The translations under genes and the position numbers were made by a program. The notes beneath the pieces are model-generated. The model ran no database searches. It saw only the letters and a program-made list of their open reading frames with translations, and was not told the DNA's origin. Below are positions 19,101 to 27,125 of a stretch of 64,000 nucleotides of DNA, piece after piece. Position 1 is the stretch's first letter; the number at the start of each line of letters is the position of its first letter. Source of the stretch: Acidimicrobiaceae bacterium (lineage in GTDB: Bacteria; Actinomycetota; Acidimicrobiia; Acidimicrobiales; JAUTXP01); the NCBI GenBank assembly GCA_030837965.1, contig JAUTXP010000047.1, forward strand, positions 1-64,000, given 5' to 3'.

Positions 19101-22100
19101 GCCATCGAGGAGAAGCTGCACCTGCCTGCCGAGGCCCTGACCTTGGCCCTCAAGGACTTCAACGGCCAGAAGAACCTCGTGATCCGCCTGAACTTCAGCG
19201 AGTGCACCGACGGCACCAACGCCGACCCGGCCCAGCACAACATCGCCGTCGCGGGCTGCGCGGTGGGCGACCGCACCGTGCCCAAGAAGTCCATCCCGAT
19301 CGCGTTCGACCTAGGCCCGTCCGGCGGCCTGGTCGGCATCGGCTCCAACTCATCGGTGAACCTCGAGTACATCGCCAGGGCCAAGCTCAACCTGGCCATC
19401 CCGCTGTCCGCCTCGCCCGTTCCGCAGATCCTCGACTCCAGTGGCGTCGACCTCCAGGCGGGCCTGTCGGCCAACGACTTGAACGTGACGGCCAACCTCG
19501 GCCCGCTGTCCATCCAGCTCGGCACGGCGGTGGACACGGACACCAGCACCGCGGCCATCGACCACGGGCATGGCGCGGCCGTCTTCGGCGCGGGCTTCAC
19601 CCTCAGCAGCCCCAACAACGCGCCCGCGCCCGAGGCCAGCGAGACGCCGCAGTCGATCACCACGTTCGCATCGGGGGCCCAGGCCCGGTTCACCAACCCG
19701 GCGACCACCGCCCAGGGATGCGGCTCGCTCGACGACGACAACGACCCGAACACCGAGCCCGTCGACCTCGACCACGGTGTGGGCTGCGCCCGTCTCGCAG
19801 TCGGATTCGGCGGACACTACGACGGCGACCTCGGCATCAAGATCACCAGCCTCAGCCCGTTCTCGGCCACGCCCTACATCCCGGCCGCGCTCCAGAACGA
19901 TCTGGCCCACGCCGCGCTGGACTGGACGGTGCTGCTCCAGGCCCTGCCCAACCTGCTGGACCGGTTGGAGGCCACGCTCGACGGCACCTCGGCCAACACC
20001 AAGCTCCCGCTCGTCGGCGACACGCTCGACGCGGGCGCCAACGTGGTGGGCAACCTGCGCGACCACATCGTCACGCCCCTGGCCAACCTGGGCCAGCAGG
20101 TCAACGCCGTCGTGCTGGACAACACCGACTACAACGGCAGCGGCTCGGCCGACGCGCTCGACGTCCACGACAAGATCCAAGACCTCGTCTTCCAGGCCAC
20201 CAGCACCAACGGCCACTTGTTGCAGGACTCGTTGACCGCGTCGCCCGGCACGGTCGACAAGCAGGACGTGGCCGTGACCATGGTCTGCTCCGGCCACCCC
20301 TGCATCGCGGGTGATCCGCTCACGTCCATCGAGGACGCGCGCCTGACCCTCGCCCTGGGCCAAGGCCTGGGCGCGACTGGCCTGCCCGCACAAGGCTGCG
20401 ACGCGTCGTGCGTGGCGGGCATGGCCCTGCCCTTCGACATCGGCCTCGACGGCCTGCCCCTTCGACTCACCGGCTCCATCACGCCGCACGTCGGCTGGCG
20501 AGCCCTGATCGACTTCGGCCTGAGCCGGGCCGACGGCCCGTACCTCGTGGTGGCCGGACCGGGCCACGGCTCCAGCCCCGAGCTGCAAGTGGGCGCGGGC
20601 GTTGGGCTGGGCACGGCCTCGTGCGACCCGGCCGACCCCAATACCTTCCCCGGACGCCCGGCCGACCTCGGCGGGTACTCGGAGAACACGTGCCTCACCG
20701 GCACCCTCGGCTTCCTGGGCGTCAGCGTCCGTGACGGCGCCGATGCGGCCCACGCCACGCCCAGTGCGGACGACGACCCGACCGGCATCAATCTGTTGGC
20801 CACGGTCGACCTGAACCGGCGTTCGGGCAGCGGCGACCGCATCAAGCTCCTCGACATCCCGTCCGCCCTGGGCGCCGACTTCTCATTGAGCGCCGACGCC
20901 AACGTGGACGCCCGCGTCCGCACCGGCCTCCGGGTCGGCGAGGCCGCGGGCCTGCCGTCGATCTACGGCACCTTCCACCTCGGATGGCACTGGGGGACGG
21001 GGACCGGCGGCCAGCCCGTCAACTCCACCACGCCCACCATCTCCTTCGGCGACCTCTATCTCGACGCGGGCGGCTTCATCACGCAGTACCTCCAGCCGCT
21101 CACCAACGAGGTCAAGAACATCACCTCGCCGCTCAAGCCCATCATCGACACGTTGCAGGCGCCCATCCCTGTGGTGTCCGACCTGGCCGAGCTGGTGGGG
21201 GCCGACCCCATCACCCTCATCAGCCTGATGCGCGCCATCGGCGGGTCCGACCTCGACGTGGTCGACAGCGTCATCGCCTTCATCGACTTCGCCAACCACC
21301 TGCCCACCGACAGCGGGCTCATCCCGCTGGGCGGCCTGGCCAGCGGAAGCCGTCAGCCGGGTTCCTTCAACGTCGACGCGTCGAAGGCCAAGAGCGGGCC
21401 GCAGACGCCCACCACCGCGGGCCAGCTCGTGCAGCCTGTCGCAGGCGGGTCCGGCGCGTCGCTGCTCGACGAGGTCAGCGGCCACGACCGGCCCGTGCCC
21501 GCCATGCACGAGGACCGGCCCAGCACCTTCGGCGTCCCCGGCCTCAGCTTCCCGATCATGGAGAACGCGGGGAACATCTTCTCGGTGCTTATGGGCCAGG
21601 ACCAGACGCTGGTCCGTTACGACCTCGGCACCATGTCGGCCACCGCCGGCTTCAGCTACAGCTTCGGGCCGTTCTTCATCGGCCCTGTGCCCGTCACCGT
21701 CAACCTCGGCGGCTCGGCCACGATCAACGGCCGCTTCGCCTTCGGCTATGACACCAGCGGCCTGCGCAAGGTGTTGGCGGGCGGCTCGGGCGAGCACCTC
21801 TTCGACGGCATCTTCCTCGACGACCTCGACAGCCACGGCGTCGACGTGCCCGAGGTCCAGCTCATCGGCGAGGTGACCGCGGGCGCAGCCGTCGACCTGG
21901 TCGTCATCTCGGCCGGGATCGAGGGCGGCCTGCGGCTGACCGTGAACCTGAACCTCAACGACAGTCCGAACCCGGACGGCAAGCTGCACATCGAGGAGAT
22001 CTTCAACAAGCTCAACAACCCGATCTGCCTGTTCGACGTGTCGGGGTCGCTCGACGCCTTCCTGCGGGCCTTCGTGGAGATCGACCTGTTCTTCTACTCG

Positions 22101-25100
22101 GACCGCTTCGAGTTCGAGCTGGTCAACATCACGCTGCTCGACTTCTCGAGCTCGTGCCAGCCGCCGCAGCCGGTGCTGGCCGTGCTCAATCCCACCAACG
22201 GACAGCTCACCCTGAACATGGGCTCCGACGGCCGACGCCACGACCGCCAGATCAGCGTGGACGAGATCAACGAGAAGTTCACCGTGCGAAAACTGGGGCC
22301 AGGACGCGTGTCCGTGTCCGCCTTCGGCGCCTATCAAGAGTTCGGCGACTCGGCCCACCCGGTCACGTCCGTGTACGGCGACGGGGACACGGGTGACGAC
22401 GTCGTCTCCCTGTTGCCCGGCGCCAGCAACACCGTCGATCAGAACGCGGCGGGCACCACGGCGACGGTCAGCGGTCCGAGCACCGAGACGTTCGACATCC
22501 CGGCCACCATCAACGGCGGCCCGGGCTCGGACGCCATCACCACCGGCGACGCCAACGACACCATCCATGGCGACGGCGGCGCGGCGACGCCGCTGGCGGA
22601 CGGCAACGACAAGATCAACGCGGGCGGCGGGGCCGACACGGTGTTGGGTGACGGCGGCGACGACCAGATCGACGGCCAGCTCGGCGACGACACGCTTCTG
22701 TCCGGCGGCGTGGGCAACGACACCGTCAACGGCGGCCCGGGCGCGGACGTGATCCACGGCGATGAGAACAACGACGCCCTGACCGGTGGACCCGGCAGCC
22801 AGGCCGCCGACCCGGCCCACCCGGAGGCCAAGGACGACTTGGGCGACACCATCGTCGGAGGCTCGGGCGAGGACAGCATCCAAGGAGGCTTCGGCGACGA
22901 CTTCCTGCACGGCGACACGGACTTGGGCACCGACTTCGAGACGGCCTGCGCCAACAACGCCACCGGCGGGTTCGCACCGCCGCCGGCAAGGGACCAGGTC
23001 GACGGCGGGCCGGGCACCGACCTGCTCACCGGCGGACGCTACACCGACTCGCTCGTCGGCGGGGACGGCAACGACTTCCTGTGCGGCAACGCGGGCAACG
23101 ACACCATCGAGGGCGACAGCGACACGTCGACCGCACCGGGCAACGACAAGGCCGACGGCGGTTCGGGCAACGACGTTGTCAGGGGCCGTGCCGGCGCCGA
23201 CCTCCTGCGGGGCGGCAGCGGCAACGACCACGTGCTCGGCGGGATCGGCAATGACGACATGCTCGGCGGCACCGGCCGCGACCTGCTGGAAGGCGAGGCG
23301 GGTGTGGACGTGGTGCTGGGCGACGACGGCACCATCGACGCGGCCCGCGTGGCCCATGTCGGCTCGTCGTCGGGCTCGGACAGCGCGTGGAACTGCGCGG
23401 CCTACTCGCAGACCGACGCCACGCCCGGCAACGCCGACTGCATCAACGGCGGGTCCGAAGGGGACCTCCTCTATGGCGAGGGCTCGGCCGACCAGCTCTT
23501 CGGCGAGGACGGGGCCGACTACATCGAGGGCAACGCCGGACCCGACCAGGTCCGAGGCGGCCGCGACGGCGACACCATCCACGGCAACAACGGGGCCGAC
23601 CACCTCTTCGGCGACAGCGGCAATGACACCATGTTCGGCGACGCCGACTGCGACGAGCTTCGTGGCGGCATCGGCGACGACCACATCGAGGGCAACGGCG
23701 GGGCGGACACCGCCTTCGGCGACGCCGACCAGGACGACATCATCGGCGGGTCGTCCATCGCGGGTGCCGAGGACAACCAGGCCGACTGCGCCGACGGACT
23801 CGGCCTGCGCGGCGACCGCCTCATCGGTGGCGCAGCCCAGGACGTGATCCTGGGCGACAACGGCACCGTCGTGCGGCCCAGCCCCACTGCGGTGGACCCG
23901 GACGACAACGCGCCGGTCCCGCCGCTGTCGGCCACGGTGGCCCGCACCGTCACGCTGCTCGACGTGAACAGCCAGGCCGACGCCATCGCCGGCCCGGACT
24001 TCATCGACGGCGGCGAGGCCAACGACCGGCTGTACGGCCAAGGCGAGAACGACGACATGCACGGCGGCAACGGCATCGACCGCATGGAGGGCAACGCGGC
24101 CTCGGACGCCATGTTCGGCGACGGCGGCAACGACCTCATGCTCGGCGGCTCATCGGGCACCCCGGCCAGTGACCGGGACGCGGGCGACGCCATGAACGGC
24201 GGTGGCGACGACGACGTGATCGTGGGCGACAACGGGGCCATCGCGTGGAACGGCAGCGTCACGCCGCCCACCGGCGAGAACGCAGTGACCTTCGGTGTCG
24301 ACACCATCCACGGCAACGACGGCTACGACCGCATCTACGGCGAACTGGCGGGCGACTCCCTGTACGGCGACGCGGGCGGCGACTACATCCTGGGCGACCG
24401 GGGCACGGTGACGCCGGTGTCGACGCCGGTGGCCATCTGGCCGGGCGGGGCCCGCAACAACAGCGTGAGCCTGTTCTCGCCGGAGACGGGCGGCCTCGAC
24501 TTCATCTATGGCAACGGCGGCGACGACCACCTGTACGGCGGTTGGGCCAACGACACCATGGAGGGCGGCCCGGCCGACGACTACATGGAGGGCAACGGCG
24601 GCAAGGACCGGATGTTCGGCCTGGCCGAGAGCCCGACGATGGCCGAGAGCCTGGAGGCCGGGCCCATCCCGGTGGGCACGGGCGACCAGGACGACATGAT
24701 CGGCGGCTCGTCGTCCACCGACAGCCCGGACCCCCGCAAGGACGAGGGCGAGTTGGAGATGCGCGGCAACCTCGAGCAGGACGTGATGGCGGGCGACAAC
24801 GCCGACATCGTCAGGACGGTCAGCGTCAACCCGGCCGTGTGGGCGGTGGACAACATCACCGGCGGGGCTGCTCGCTCCGTCACCCTGCTCGACCGGGAGA
24901 AGACGGGCGCGGCCCTGACCGTGGTCAGTGGCGGCGACACCATGCTCGGCAACGAGGGCAACGACCGCATGTACGGCCAGGGCGGCCAGGACGTGATGAA
25001 GGGCAACGCCCAGGACGACTATCTCGAAGGCAACCAGGACGCCGACCAGGTCGAGGGCAACTCCGACGAGGACGACGTGATCGGCGGCAGCTCGCTCCAG

Positions 25101-26897
25101 TCCAGCCCGGGCATCGGCGACCCCGATGCTGCTGACGCCCTGTATGGCGGCGGCGGGGCCGACGTGGTGGTGGGCGACAACGCCATCGTCACTCGGGACC
25201 AGGCCAACCCCGGTGGGGCCTACGACTGGTCGACCGTCCAGTACAACTGGCTGCCGCCGGCCACGGACCGCTGGGTGCGGTTCTTGGACAAGACGGCCGT
25301 GGCCAACCCGACCCGCTTCGGCGCCGACGTGCTGTCGGGCGGATCGCAGGAGGACGTGCTGTTCGGTCAGGACGGCAACGACGCCGTCTACGGGGGAAGC
25401 CACGACGACTACATGGAGGGCAACGCGGGCGCCGACACGCTGTACGGCGACGCCGTGGCCCCGCCTGTTCCCGGCAACGTCACCTTGAGCGCCGAGCCCG
25501 ACCTCAACGGGCTGCCGGGCGCAGCGGGACAAGACGACCAGATCGGCGGCAGCTCGCTGGTCAAGTCGACTGCGTCCGACGGGGCCGTCACCGGCCAGCG
25601 CGACGAGGCCGACCAGATCCACGGCGACGGGGCCGCCGACTTCCAGCTCGGCGACAACGGCCGCATCCTGCGCCGGGTCGCGGGCACGGTGTGGAAGGAC
25701 TACTTCGCCCAGACCGGCAGGCACACCGTGCTGCGCCAGGGCGCCTTCCAGGCCAACCCCGAGACCAAGCTGCCTGCTCGGTACGACGTGGGCGCTCCGG
25801 CCGCGTCGGGCGTCTGGGGCGCGGACACGCTGTACGGCGACGGCGGCGACGACTACCAGTTCGCCCAGGACGGCAACGACTTCGTCTATGGCGGGGCCAA
25901 CGACGACGACCAGTACGGCGAGCTGGGCGACGACCGCTTGTTCGGGGAGTCGGGCCAGGACGCCCAGATCGGTGACCGCGGCCTCATCATCGACCGACTG
26001 GAGGACGGCAGCAGGCAGGTCAACGCCGACACCAAGGGCCCTGGGTTCTTCGTGTACAAGGGCCTGCTCTCGGGCCAGTACGACCGCAGGGTCACGCTGA
26101 CGGACGATGGGGACGGCGCGCCGCAGCAGGCGCTGGGCCTGACCGTGGGGGGCAACGACCGGCTGCGGGGCGGGCCTGACCACGACTCCATGCACGGCGC
26201 CTATGGAGACGACCTGATGAACGGCGAGTCGGGCGGCGACTGGCTGTTCGGCGACCAGGGCGCGGACGTGATGTGGGGCGGCAAGGGGAGCGACGACCCG
26301 GCCAACCCGAACGACAGGGGAGTCAACGACTCGTACGTCGACTACCTGTTCGGCGGCCACGGCGGCACCCAGGCCGACGAGGTGGCCGCGGCCGACATCC
26401 TCGACTTCCTGCCCCGCTCGCCCGGCCCCGGCTTCACCGGCGACCCTGACGAGTGGTTCGAGATGACCAACATGGCCAAGGGCGGGATCGACCCCAACCC
26501 GGCCGACGACCAGTACCACCAGGGCATCGACTGGATCTACGGCGGCTTCGACCGTGACGTGCTCGAAGGCGACGTGGGCAAGAACGGTCCCGACTTCGGA
26601 GACCGGCTGATGGACTGGAACGGGGCCTACAACCTGTTCACGCGGTGCAACGCGTCCTACGGGGACGACGGGGACATCCGCCAGCACAGCCCGGCCATGC
26701 AGCAACTGCTCCAGACGATGGCCTTCGGGTCGGGCGCGGGGCTCACGTCTGCCGAGGTCACCACCGAGGGCACGTCCGCCTTCGAGGAGCTGGGCCTGGT
26801 CTATCCGGGTGACAAGGGCAACGCGGGCAAGGCGTTCCCCACCACGCCCGGCCACTTCGAGCAGATCAGCTGCTCGCCGGGGACGCCGCCGAAGTAG
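16158..26897 (+). CDS. Giant secreted RTX-repeat calcium-binding protein (3579 residues)
   Basis: A basic N terminus and hydrophobic signal (residues about 33-50, AGA-A cleavage near 54) indicate export. Residues 55-2100 are a Thr/Ala/Asp-rich beta region with two related Cys-pair modules (near 402 and 855) and low sequence complexity. From about 2118 to 3475 lie dozens of RTX nonapeptides of the GGxGxDxxx type (for example GGDGNDFLC, GGSGNDHVL), which bind calcium in parallel beta-rolls. They occur in larger units that repeat IGGSS, GDNG and TLLD landmarks. The C terminus has no LPXTG anchor. RTX proteins include toxins, adhesins and S-layer proteins; no catalytic domain is seen here, so an adhesin or surface-layer role is inferred. 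It follows a lipoprotein gene in the same transcript. Confidence 0.9.
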   Translation: MQEGLGSTHGVPTPPTPPSAPTGRTRSKRARLGAVTAAFVGVSVGLFAWAQAGAAEDPNAGKLRAGLQSFATKAAQLASSPELTRAVPMTGINPAQTLSLDHVFNDVMAAIPTNATSVGDLADKLNDPSMDADYGTAAVHVIVGCATGESSPGDCVNASTQTLPNGHITLTVPLRARRVVNTPLSLDTASFTLNGGTLQAAATLATTLTFDLDPTVADPAHAFSLVSPATLTFGVAVDDASPLAFTAHLGFTDVTVGGTITTARLGVVGTLVDPDGSGAITQDEWTSTNLQDLVTLTPSGAVDAALTLDTPLTSASPDATLPVNVPSVGADFPPVAVPGLGRLADFSNVQPETVVAGLSQLANGLQGLKQAGDPRLPFLGDGLGKVLDVAQPVLNLVDRESVVCGTANGNPPTGDVSHLPANAEVFCQARVSADPTTAVTWTIANGTPATVTSPAADHTVGLHPDHTVSFHMATPGTPDVTAAYSVGAQQLHIGRPALTAQQLKDQLRDVAGFQDVPDAVHYEEADRALVFHLRKTFDPGQTPHTDPGDTQGHTVTFDIGDQLQAMGIKGLSPGSTANVQIDTGQVTLDLNFGVLLVPQATDITPADNGDAAAPPGEVDRFFLKVNPSAAELSYQDAAITANLDVKGAIGYLEVAATGDGTAPGADGHAFEITKRSDRPATDPVLAVNLDGPGISETVDGSAHAVAAAIRIRDLLGHLTSNVHADLNAQLHAGLAVSTSLSGTQIAGGKVGVSWPNVTTGVPTVQADTAFGDSLRQFGNILGPDPAHPDPQALLGLILDNLDSIAHGFDSVAGSAGPIYDTRLPLVGISARDVVTQFRRIQAVNDELRGAPGPVLACGTLDRDTTANPPRPLPSMPANASLDALPPGTTTVYCAATNPKNATAVHWSVDNATAAPANAGNVATVKGAPDATFSFTVTDKQAASDANPTGWKVKLDFTDEDGDHNVEIPEVVAPTTLQKLERAIEEKLHLPAEALTLALKDFNGQKNLVIRLNFSECTDGTNADPAQHNIAVAGCAVGDRTVPKKSIPIAFDLGPSGGLVGIGSNSSVNLEYIARAKLNLAIPLSASPVPQILDSSGVDLQAGLSANDLNVTANLGPLSIQLGTAVDTDTSTAAIDHGHGAAVFGAGFTLSSPNNAPAPEASETPQSITTFASGAQARFTNPATTAQGCGSLDDDNDPNTEPVDLDHGVGCARLAVGFGGHYDGDLGIKITSLSPFSATPYIPAALQNDLAHAALDWTVLLQALPNLLDRLEATLDGTSANTKLPLVGDTLDAGANVVGNLRDHIVTPLANLGQQVNAVVLDNTDYNGSGSADALDVHDKIQDLVFQATSTNGHLLQDSLTASPGTVDKQDVAVTMVCSGHPCIAGDPLTSIEDARLTLALGQGLGATGLPAQGCDASCVAGMALPFDIGLDGLPLRLTGSITPHVGWRALIDFGLSRADGPYLVVAGPGHGSSPELQVGAGVGLGTASCDPADPNTFPGRPADLGGYSENTCLTGTLGFLGVSVRDGADAAHATPSADDDPTGINLLATVDLNRRSGSGDRIKLLDIPSALGADFSLSADANVDARVRTGLRVGEAAGLPSIYGTFHLGWHWGTGTGGQPVNSTTPTISFGDLYLDAGGFITQYLQPLTNEVKNITSPLKPIIDTLQAPIPVVSDLAELVGADPITLISLMRAIGGSDLDVVDSVIAFIDFANHLPTDSGLIPLGGLASGSRQPGSFNVDASKAKSGPQTPTTAGQLVQPVAGGSGASLLDEVSGHDRPVPAMHEDRPSTFGVPGLSFPIMENAGNIFSVLMGQDQTLVRYDLGTMSATAGFSYSFGPFFIGPVPVTVNLGGSATINGRFAFGYDTSGLRKVLAGGSGEHLFDGIFLDDLDSHGVDVPEVQLIGEVTAGAAVDLVVISAGIEGGLRLTVNLNLNDSPNPDGKLHIEEIFNKLNNPICLFDVSGSLDAFLRAFVEIDLFFYSDRFEFELVNITLLDFSSSCQPPQPVLAVLNPTNGQLTLNMGSDGRRHDRQISVDEINEKFTVRKLGPGRVSVSAFGAYQEFGDSAHPVTSVYGDGDTGDDVVSLLPGASNTVDQNAAGTTATVSGPSTETFDIPATINGGPGSDAITTGDANDTIHGDGGAATPLADGNDKINAGGGADTVLGDGGDDQIDGQLGDDTLLSGGVGNDTVNGGPGADVIHGDENNDALTGGPGSQAADPAHPEAKDDLGDTIVGGSGEDSIQGGFGDDFLHGDTDLGTDFETACANNATGGFAPPPARDQVDGGPGTDLLTGGRYTDSLVGGDGNDFLCGNAGNDTIEGDSDTSTAPGNDKADGGSGNDVVRGRAGADLLRGGSGNDHVLGGIGNDDMLGGTGRDLLEGEAGVDVVLGDDGTIDAARVAHVGSSSGSDSAWNCAAYSQTDATPGNADCINGGSEGDLLYGEGSADQLFGEDGADYIEGNAGPDQVRGGRDGDTIHGNNGADHLFGDSGNDTMFGDADCDELRGGIGDDHIEGNGGADTAFGDADQDDIIGGSSIAGAEDNQADCADGLGLRGDRLIGGAAQDVILGDNGTVVRPSPTAVDPDDNAPVPPLSATVARTVTLLDVNSQADAIAGPDFIDGGEANDRLYGQGENDDMHGGNGIDRMEGNAASDAMFGDGGNDLMLGGSSGTPASDRDAGDAMNGGGDDDVIVGDNGAIAWNGSVTPPTGENAVTFGVDTIHGNDGYDRIYGELAGDSLYGDAGGDYILGDRGTVTPVSTPVAIWPGGARNNSVSLFSPETGGLDFIYGNGGDDHLYGGWANDTMEGGPADDYMEGNGGKDRMFGLAESPTMAESLEAGPIPVGTGDQDDMIGGSSSTDSPDPRKDEGELEMRGNLEQDVMAGDNADIVRTVSVNPAVWAVDNITGGAARSVTLLDREKTGAALTVVSGGDTMLGNEGNDRMYGQGGQDVMKGNAQDDYLEGNQDADQVEGNSDEDDVIGGSSLQSSPGIGDPDAADALYGGGGADVVVGDNAIVTRDQANPGGAYDWSTVQYNWLPPATDRWVRFLDKTAVANPTRFGADVLSGGSQEDVLFGQDGNDAVYGGSHDDYMEGNAGADTLYGDAVAPPVPGNVTLSAEPDLNGLPGAAGQDDQIGGSSLVKSTASDGAVTGQRDEADQIHGDGAADFQLGDNGRILRRVAGTVWKDYFAQTGRHTVLRQGAFQANPETKLPARYDVGAPAASGVWGADTLYGDGGDDYQFAQDGNDFVYGGANDDDQYGELGDDRLFGESGQDAQIGDRGLIIDRLEDGSRQVNADTKGPGFFVYKGLLSGQYDRRVTLTDDGDGAPQQALGLTVGGNDRLRGGPDHDSMHGAYGDDLMNGESGGDWLFGDQGADVMWGGKGSDDPANPNDRGVNDSYVDYLFGGHGGTQADEVAAADILDFLPRSPGPGFTGDPDEWFEMTNMAKGGIDPNPADDQYHQGIDWIYGGFDRDVLEGDVGKNGPDFGDRLMDWNGAYNLFTRCNASYGDDGDIRQHSPAMQQLLQTMAFGSGAGLTSAEVTTEGTSAFEELGLVYPGDKGNAGKAFPTTPGHFEQISCSPGTPPK

Positions 26898-26920
26898 CCC
26901 GCCGCACTCGGTCCCTCGCC

Positions 26921-26971
26921 CTGGAGGACATGGCCTGCCGTTTGCGCAGGCCATGTCCTCCAGTCGCGTCT
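26921..26971 (+). terminator. Terminator of the RTX operon
   Basis: A perfect 18-bp stem (26921-26938 with 26946-26963) with a seven-base loop lies 23 bases after the RTX stop. It is followed at once by TCGCGTCT (26964-26971), the same octamer that follows two other hairpins in the window. Its CTGGAGGACAT core also appears in the hairpin at 52651-52697. Confidence 0.8.
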
Positions 26972-27018
26972 GGGGGGTGTGCGTTTCTGTGCGGTGATGT
27001 GAGAACGGGGCCTGAAGA

Positions 27019-27034
27019 CCCCCCGAACGGGGGG
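27019..27034 (+). terminator. Short C6/G6 hairpin, terminator-like or leader structure
   Basis: Six C, a GAAC loop and six G are followed by TTGTG. It is either a second terminator after the RTX gene or part of the leader region of the M23 peptidase gene. Confidence 0.35.
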
Positions 27035-27125
27035 TTGTGCCTACTGCTACTCAAAGTCATACTCGCCTCTGGCACACTATACGTAGCGACGGGCGAAGAG
27101 CCCGGCGCGGAGACAGAGGCAGGCG

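Noticed and set aside
22510-26580. Regular repeats that could be mistaken for CRISPR
   Set aside because: The repeats are in frame, encode GGxGxD nonapeptides and vary by synonymous changes. There are no constant repeats with unique spacers and no cas genes.
20883-26954. Two very long minus-strand open frames (1059 and 934 codons) opposite the RTX gene
   Set aside because: They are mirror frames of a repetitive high-GC gene: low-complexity Val/Ala/Arg/Gly protein, no domain, no ribosome site, and they follow the RTX codon phase.
27000-27125. Possible c-di-AMP-type riboswitch upstream of the wall peptidase
   Set aside because: Only short hairpins are present; the conserved core of that riboswitch class could not be matched.
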